The position numbers were made by a program, and so were the translations under genes. Positions 1 through 6,763 of a stretch of 6,763 nucleotides of DNA are shown in pieces; positions within the stretch are counted from its first letter, which is position 1; every line of letters starts with the position of its first letter. The stretch is taken from NCBI GenBank assembly GCA_021789565.1, contig JAJYJL010000455.1, positions 1 through 6,763 of the forward strand. Direction: 5' to 3'. Under the pieces are notes generated by a model. It saw nothing but the letters and a program-made list of their open reading frames with translations. It made no database searches and was not told the DNA's origin. This stretch comes from Acidobacteriota bacterium. Its GTDB lineage: Bacteria > Acidobacteriota > Terriglobia > UBA7540.

Positions 1-2743
1 ACGGTCCCGCCACGGTTACAGGGAAGGCGGCCTTCAACAGGACATGGGTCTCATGCCAGTCAATATCGTTCTCCACATCGACGAAGTTCGCGCCGATCGG
101 CAGCGTCAGGGTCTGAACAAACTTCGAGTTTTGCCAGTGCGAAGCGATCCGGATGCCCGGCATGCCGTCGCTCCCTTTGATAATTGAGACGGAATCGGGA
201 TGGTCGATCAGCATTGGCGGTACATCCAACGTACCCGGGTCGATATTCCACGCGTCATATTCCTTTGGTGTGTCTTTGAAGAATTGCAACTGATTGCCGC
301 AGGTTCCTTCCTTGAATGCGTCAAACTCGGAGCGCTTGTTGAATAGGCTGGTGATGCACCCCGTATCCTTGTTCACCACGACACGCAGTGAACTGCTTTC
401 AAGCGTGACCTGGTCTGAATCCTCGCGCGCATAGGCAGTGGCCGGGCGCTTCAAATGCAAATCCGAGCCAGGCGCGATGGATATCACCTTGTATCCCAGC
501 GCGGGGACGTCATCTACATGAATCTTTAGGTCCGCAACGCCTGTGTCTTTGTCTATCGAGAGTATCTGCACGTCGAGATTCGAATTGTGGGGCATCTCGT
601 TGTGTGACATGTCCGTTGCACGGACGCCCTCATTGGCGGCGTCGGGAAGCTGCGCGCGGACGACTACGTCACCCGATCGCGTCCAGCCCAGTGGATTGAA
701 CACCACAATCGGCTGATGGTCGGCCCCTTTGGCAGCAGCATCGGTATCGACTTGCGCGGCGATTGTTTGAAGGGCGCTTGAAGATATCTGGTTGGTTGAC
801 CAGCGGACCACGTCGTAGTCCTTCTGCGCGTCTTTGTAAATCACGCCGATGCCTGATCCGGCCGCCAGATCATGGAACTGATTAAAGAGGACTTTCTTCC
901 AATCCTCCGTTAATTCCTGGCCGGGGTAAGCGTCGCCGTCAAGCCACGCCAGAGAAGCCCACTTCTCCGCGTTCAGCGTCTCCTCAGAACTTTCCCGCAT
1001 GTTGCGCTTGTGCGCGGCTTGAGTCGTCATCACTCCGCGGTGGTACTCGAAATACAGCTCGCTCTTCCAGGTCGGAATCGAGATCATGCCCGGCACGGCA
1101 GGCGGCGCAGCGTATCCCTTTGCAATCGATTGGTAGTTCCAAACGGGGCTCTGGGACGCGATCTCCTTTTCCACATGCGAAAAATAGGTCTGCGCCGTGC
1201 CGAACTCATACTTCGGTGTCACATGCCCTGGCTCGGTCCAATGCATGCCCTGGTCCAGCACAGTGCGTGTGGGTCCACCTCCGTGGTCACCCGTACCATA
1301 GAGGTCCATCATGTCCGTCATGCCTGTGGCGCGTTCGCGTGCCTGCACCATGTCCGCTCCCAGCCGAACAGGACTCAGATTGGTGTTGGCGTAGTCGTGC
1401 GGGAAATAGGCCAGGACTTTGGAGCCGTCTGGGGATTCCCACCAGAACAGCTTGAAGGGCAGCTGATTGGTGTCGTTCCAGGTCATCTTCTGGGTGACAA
1501 AGTAATCCACGCCGCTTTTCTTGTAGATTTGCGGAAGCTGCCATGTGTAACCGAACGAATCTGGATTCCAGCCGATGCGCACGTCCACGCCATAGGCCTG
1601 CTTGTACCAGCGCTTGCCCACGAGCAATTGGCGCACCAGCGACTCGCCGTCCGGCATGTTCAGATCCGGCTCCACCCACATGCCGCCCACAATTTCCCAT
1701 CGTCCTTCTTTGATTCGTTCCGCAATACGGGCGTTCATATCCGGATATTTGTCGGCCAACCATTCGTTGTATGCCGCGGCCGATTGCGTGTAGGTGTACT
1801 TGGGATACTCGTCCATCAGTTGCAGCGCCGTGCCAAACGTCCGTTTCACGACGTCAACCGTTTCCGTCCACGGCCACAGCCATGCCGCGTCAATGTGCGA
1901 GTTGCCAGTCAGGTGGTAGGTCAGCTGAGAAAGCAGAGGGGTGAGGGCCGAGAGCTTCTGCTGAGCCTCAGTGAGGCTGGCATCGAAGGCGGTCTGCGCC
2001 TGCTGCAGTGTTTGTGTCTGGCCGGCGCCCGCCCCATCCAGTGCTGAGATGCTGACGGTGCGAATGGCTGCATTGAGAGTGTCCATCCTGCCGTTGTCGC
2101 CCGGTGCAACGGAAGGCATGAGCTCTGCCGCAGTCAGGAACTCTTCTCGAAGGTCCTCGGGGTTTGGTCGATTTGGAGGAAAATCAATCTTCAGCGTGGC
2201 TCCCTGGAAGGTCTTTTCATCCACCGTGTGCAAAAGCTTGACGGCCACTGTGACGCTTTCTCCCGGTCTCGCCCCGTCGAACAGAACAATCGGCTCGAGA
2301 TCATCGCCCAACGCCACGCGGCGGCCGTTGAAGTAAAGAATCATGGGCATCGGGCCATTTGCGTAGCAATGAAACTGAAACCAGATTCGGGTGCCCGTCA
2401 GGTCATACCCATGCAGGTTTTCTGGCACCTGGTAGGTCTGGCGGAACCACAAGCTTTCTTTCGGCGCCTTGCCATGCGCAATCGTCTGCCAATCGCTCTC
2501 ATCCACATGCAGCGCTTCTCCGTGGGCAAGGTTTCCGGTATGCATCTTCCAAGTGCCGTCAGGCAGCTCTCTCAAAAGATCCAACCGGTCCAGCACCGCG
2601 CGGGATTCGGGCGAAAGGCCGGCTTCGGCTTTCGCAATTTCCGACGGGCTCTGGGCCCCAGCTTGCGCAACTGGAACCATTGTCGCGGTCAGAAGCACCA
2701 GTAGATAGATAAAGCAGGGACGCATCAGCGAACGAATAAACAT
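1..2743 (-). CDS. Secreted GH38 alpha-mannosidase, C-terminus cut by the window edge
   Basis: Glycoside hydrolase family 38 enzymes remove alpha-linked mannose with retention of configuration, using a zinc ion and an Asp nucleophile. The frame is open from ATG 2743 to position 2 (914 residues, no stop seen). Residues 1-28 look like a Sec signal peptide: basic start, hydrophobic run from about 11 to 25, and an AQA cleavage site, so export is expected. Residues about 65-190 resemble the galactose-binding-like beta domain common in glycosidases. The catalytic domain begins near 278 with GNSHIDAAWLWPW. Likely zinc ligands are His283, Asp285, Asp395 (also the nucleophile, in WNPDSFG) and His624 in NQFHDLAAG. 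GTGDHGGGPT lies at 483-492. The helical middle domain covers about 580-660 and the C-terminal beta domain starts near VVFNPLGW (Asn683). Family members are often about 1000 residues, so perhaps 100-200 are missing. The start is supported by GGGAG nine bases upstream. Family assignment is firm; substrate linkage is not determinable. Confidence 0.95.
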   Translation of the reverse strand, partial: MFIRSLMRPCFIYLLVLLTATMVPVAQAGAQSPSEIAKAEAGLSPESRAVLDRLDLLRELPDGTWKMHTGNLAHGEALHVDESDWQTIAHGKAPKESLWFRQTYQVPENLHGYDLTGTRIWFQFHCYANGPMPMILYFNGRRVALGDDLEPIVLFDGARPGESVTVAVKLLHTVDEKTFQGATLKIDFPPNRPNPEDLREEFLTAAELMPSVAPGDNGRMDTLNAAIRTVSISALDGAGAGQTQTLQQAQTAFDASLTEAQQKLSALTPLLSQLTYHLTGNSHIDAAWLWPWTETVDVVKRTFGTALQLMDEYPKYTYTQSAAAYNEWLADKYPDMNARIAERIKEGRWEIVGGMWVEPDLNMPDGESLVRQLLVGKRWYKQAYGVDVRIGWNPDSFGYTWQLPQIYKKSGVDYFVTQKMTWNDTNQLPFKLFWWESPDGSKVLAYFPHDYANTNLSPVRLGADMVQARERATGMTDMMDLYGTGDHGGGPTRTVLDQGMHWTEPGHVTPKYEFGTAQTYFSHVEKEIASQSPVWNYQSIAKGYAAPPAVPGMISIPTWKSELYFEYHRGVMTTQAAHKRNMRESSEETLNAEKWASLAWLDGDAYPGQELTEDWKKVLFNQFHDLAAGSGIGVIYKDAQKDYDVVRWSTNQISSSALQTIAAQVDTDAAAKGADHQPIVVFNPLGWTRSGDVVVRAQLPDAANEGVRATDMSHNEMPHNSNLDVQILSIDKDTGVADLKIHVDDVPALGYKVISIAPGSDLHLKRPATAYAREDSDQVTLESSSLRVVVNKDTGCITSLFNKRSEFDAFKEGTCGNQLQFFKDTPKEYDAWNIDPGTLDVPPMLIDHPDSVSIIKGSDGMPGIRIASHWQNSKFVQTLTLPIGANFVDVENDIDWHETHVLLKAAFPVTVAGP

Positions 2744-2752
2744 GGCATTAGA

Positions 2753-2757
2753 CTCCC
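2753..2757 (-). promoter_or_regulatory. Ribosome binding site of the mannosidase gene
   Basis: On the minus strand GGGAG is followed by nine bases and then ATG at 2743. This favours that start over the in-frame ATG six codons later (2725), which would also shorten the basic N-region of the signal peptide. Confidence 0.6.
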
Positions 2758-2793
2758 GCAAGCATCTTAAGGGATGAGAGTTGAAACTGGGCG

Positions 2794-2807
2794 ATGACCG
2801 TGGTCAT
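2794..2807. repeat. Short perfect inverted repeat in the SDR-mannosidase gap
   Basis: ATGACC-GT-GGTCAT has 6-bp arms and a 2-bp spacer, about 50 bases upstream of the mannosidase start and just after the SDR stop. The arms do not extend, and no T-run follows on the minus strand, so it is not a typical intrinsic terminator. The shape would fit a small operator, but 6-bp arms can occur by chance. No function is assigned. Confidence 0.3.
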
Positions 2808-2823
2808 GCATGCTCCAGCTGAG

Positions 2824-3675
2824 CTAGATCCAGCCGCCATCAATGATGTAGCTCTGGTTGGTAATCGCAGCTGAGTCATCTGCTGCAAGAAAAAGAATGA
2901 GCCGGGCAACTTCCTCGGGCAGGATGTCGCGCTTTAGCGCCTGGCTTGCAAGTATTTCTGCCTTGTACTCCGGCGTGTATACAAGCCGCTTCTGCTTTTC
3001 TGTCACAACCGCGCCCGGCAGTACCGCATTGACGCGAATTCCTTCCGGGCCAAGCTCGTGCGCCAGGGTCCGTGTCATGCCCACAATTGCCGCCTTGGCA
3101 GTTGCGTAAAGCGGCACACCCGTGGAAGGAATCAACCACGAAATTGAACTCATATTGAGGATGGAGCCGCGTCCCGCAGCACGCATCGACGGCAGCACCG
3201 CCTGAATCATGAAAAACTGCGGGCGCAGATTCGTCGCCATCGACCGTTCCCAATACTCCGGCGTCACATCGTCGATCCGGTGCCGCTGATCGTTCGCCGC
3301 GTTGTTCACCAGCACATCCACGCCGCCCAGTTGTCGAATGGCTCGCTCTGCCGTTTCCTTCAGCGCCTGCAGGTCAGTCAGATCGCAGTGGAAGTACACA
3401 GGCGCCGGATGCCCCGCCGCACCCAGCGCTTCCGCCAGCTGATGAGCCGGCTCATCCTGCACGTCAAGGAACGCAACTCGAGCCCCCTGCCGTGCAAACT
3501 GCTCCACAATGGAAGCGCCAATCCCGGTGCCGCCGCCCGTAACAATCACAGCGCGGTCACGAAGACTGGGATAACTGGCAAACTGAGCTCGAACAGACAC
3601 TTGCTGTGCCTCCAGGCTATGCATTTTCCCCATCGATTGCGGAGTAGAAGCCAGTATAGGCTCTCGATCATCCAT
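2824..3675 (-). CDS. NAD-dependent short-chain dehydrogenase, D-xylose/aldose 1-dehydrogenase-like
   Basis: This is a complete classical SDR of 283 residues, predicted to be cytoplasmic. The Rossmann glycine motif TGGGTGIG is at 46-53, and Asp71 at the end of the second strand (VAFLDV) predicts NAD rather than NADP. NNAAND is at 124-129. The catalytic tetrad is Asn149, Ser177, Tyr190 and Lys194 (YATAK), and the chain ends in IDGGWI. From memory, the YPSL start of the fold, the NDxRH segment after the NNA motif, SISW around Ser177, and YTPE near 230 match Caulobacter D-xylose 1-dehydrogenase, which oxidises xylose to xylonolactone with NAD+. The substrate here could instead be another aldose or sugar alcohol. 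About 34 residues precede YPSL, longer than in that enzyme; ATG 3633 or ATG 3624 are alternative starts, since the spacing of AAGG to ATG 3675 is poor. It lies 80 bp upstream of the mannosidase on the same strand, so cotranscription is plausible. Family certain; substrate moderate. Confidence 0.93.
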   Translation of the reverse strand: MDDREPILASTPQSMGKMHSLEAQQVSVRAQFASYPSLRDRAVIVTGGGTGIGASIVEQFARQGARVAFLDVQDEPAHQLAEALGAAGHPAPVYFHCDLTDLQALKETAERAIRQLGGVDVLVNNAANDQRHRIDDVTPEYWERSMATNLRPQFFMIQAVLPSMRAAGRGSILNMSSISWLIPSTGVPLYATAKAAIVGMTRTLAHELGPEGIRVNAVLPGAVVTEKQKRLVYTPEYKAEILASQALKRDILPEEVARLILFLAADDSAAITNQSYIIDGGWI

Positions 3676-3744
3676 ACCTTTGCCATCGCATCCTTGAGTC
3701 CAATGAAATAAGGACGTCTCGTAATCCCGCAGGTTGGTACACCG

Positions 3745-3759
3745 TCTTTCATCGAAAGA
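3745..3759. repeat. Inverted repeat upstream of the SDR, possible operator
   Basis: TCTTTC-ATC-GAAAGA has perfect 6-bp arms around a 3-bp spacer, centred about 77 bases upstream of the SDR start. Odd-spaced dyads of this size are common for LacI- or GntR-type repressors that control sugar genes. No regulator gene is in the window and no consensus was matched, so the role is a guess. Confidence 0.3.
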
Positions 3760-4073
3760 GCATACTGGGATGGAGGTCGATTTTGTAGCGATTCTTCCCC
3801 GGGAGTTTCCTCCGCTGCGCTCCGCCCATTAGACTCGTAGGGGCAAAAGTTTGAGGATGCCGGCTGCTGCCAACCGGTGAAGAGAATCATCTGCGCAGGC
3901 CCTCCGGCTGCGTGGACAGCAAGAATGCAAGCTCGTCGGAAGACGCTACCGAATCAGGCCTCTTGCCTCATCGGCGTCGTGTACGCGGAGGACTGCCCAC
4001 ACGATGTGCTGAATGGTGAAAGTGATTCAGCCAGCACAACCGGGCAAGACCGAGGCTTGAGAAGGAAAGGCAC

Positions 4074-4082
4074 AGAGGGGGA
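4074..4082 (+). promoter_or_regulatory. Ribosome binding site of the oxidoreductase gene
   Basis: A purine-rich AGAGGGGGA ends three bases before ATG 4086, with its AGGGG core about five bases away. It fixes the start of the oxidoreductase, consistent with the conserved alpha-domain motif YPITPS falling at residues 35-40. Confidence 0.6.
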
Positions 4083-4085
4083 TTT

Positions 4086-6763
<2,678 letters not shown>

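Larger units (their letters stand above)
3676..4085. other. Divergent intergenic region, no convincing gene
   Basis: This 410-bp stretch separates the minus-strand SDR from the plus-strand oxidoreductase and must hold the promoters of both, unless transcription enters from elsewhere. I could not find a -35/-10 pair with good hexamers and spacing on either strand. Visible structure is limited to the inverted repeat at 3745-3759, a tandem-like CTCCGC repeat near 3810-3825, and CATTAGACTC at 3827-3836, which recurs just upstream of the mannosidase. Small open frames here lack ribosome binding sites and recognisable products. No tRNA or riboswitch-like fold was recognised by eye. Confidence 0.6.

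Noticed and set aside
1010..2047. A 345-codon plus-strand open frame
   Set aside because: It lies wholly inside the catalytic region of the minus-strand mannosidase, whose zinc ligands and nucleophile are conserved. The plus-strand product is rich in Arg/His/Val and matches no family I know.
2744..2826. Possible intrinsic terminator between the SDR and the mannosidase
   Set aside because: The short dyads here (GCTC/GAGC and ATGACC/GGTCAT) are not followed by a T-run on the minus strand, so termination is not supported.
3546..3890. A 114-codon minus-strand frame starting upstream of the SDR
   Set aside because: It overlaps the start of the SDR in another frame, has no good ribosome binding site, and its product is not recognisable.

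Overview
The window (roughly 55-60% GC) looks like chromosomal DNA of a saprophytic bacterium. Three genes can be supported, two of them cut by the window edges. The combination of a secreted GH38 alpha-mannosidase, an aldose-dehydrogenase-like SDR and a very large single-chain 2-oxoacid:ferredoxin oxidoreductase would suit a plant-polymer-degrading soil bacterium such as an acidobacterium. That taxonomic suggestion comes from the general look of the proteins and is not proven by any marker gene.

Layout: (1) Positions 1-2743, minus strand: the first 914 residues of a GH38 alpha-mannosidase with a signal peptide. It has no stop codon in the window, so its C-terminus lies off the left edge. (2) Positions 2824-3675, minus strand: a complete classical short-chain dehydrogenase resembling NAD-dependent D-xylose 1-dehydrogenase. 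It lies 80 bp upstream of the mannosidase in the same direction, so the two may share a transcript. (3) Positions 3676-4085: a 410-bp divergent intergenic region with no convincing gene but some small repeats. (4) Positions 4086-6763, plus strand: the first 892 residues of a fused pyruvate/2-oxoacid:ferredoxin oxidoreductase (NifJ/PFOR type), cut by the right edge inside its ferredoxin-like domain.

How they may fit together: the mannosidase would release sugars from mannose-containing glycans outside the cytoplasm, and the SDR could oxidise a free aldose to its lactone with NAD+. The oxidoreductase, transcribed away from both, would handle central 2-oxoacid metabolism (pyruvate to acetyl-CoA plus reduced ferredoxin, or the reverse). 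The link between the first two is inferred from adjacency; nothing in the sequence ties the oxidoreductase to them.

I found no RNA gene, mobile element, CRISPR array or clear terminator, and no evidence of a previously undescribed system. The most useful second looks are the unusual features of the oxidoreductase, a 10-bp word shared by the two minus-strand upstream regions, and the contrast in codon use between the oxidoreductase and the mannosidase. Many other open frames, including a 773-codon antisense one, are shadows of these three genes.
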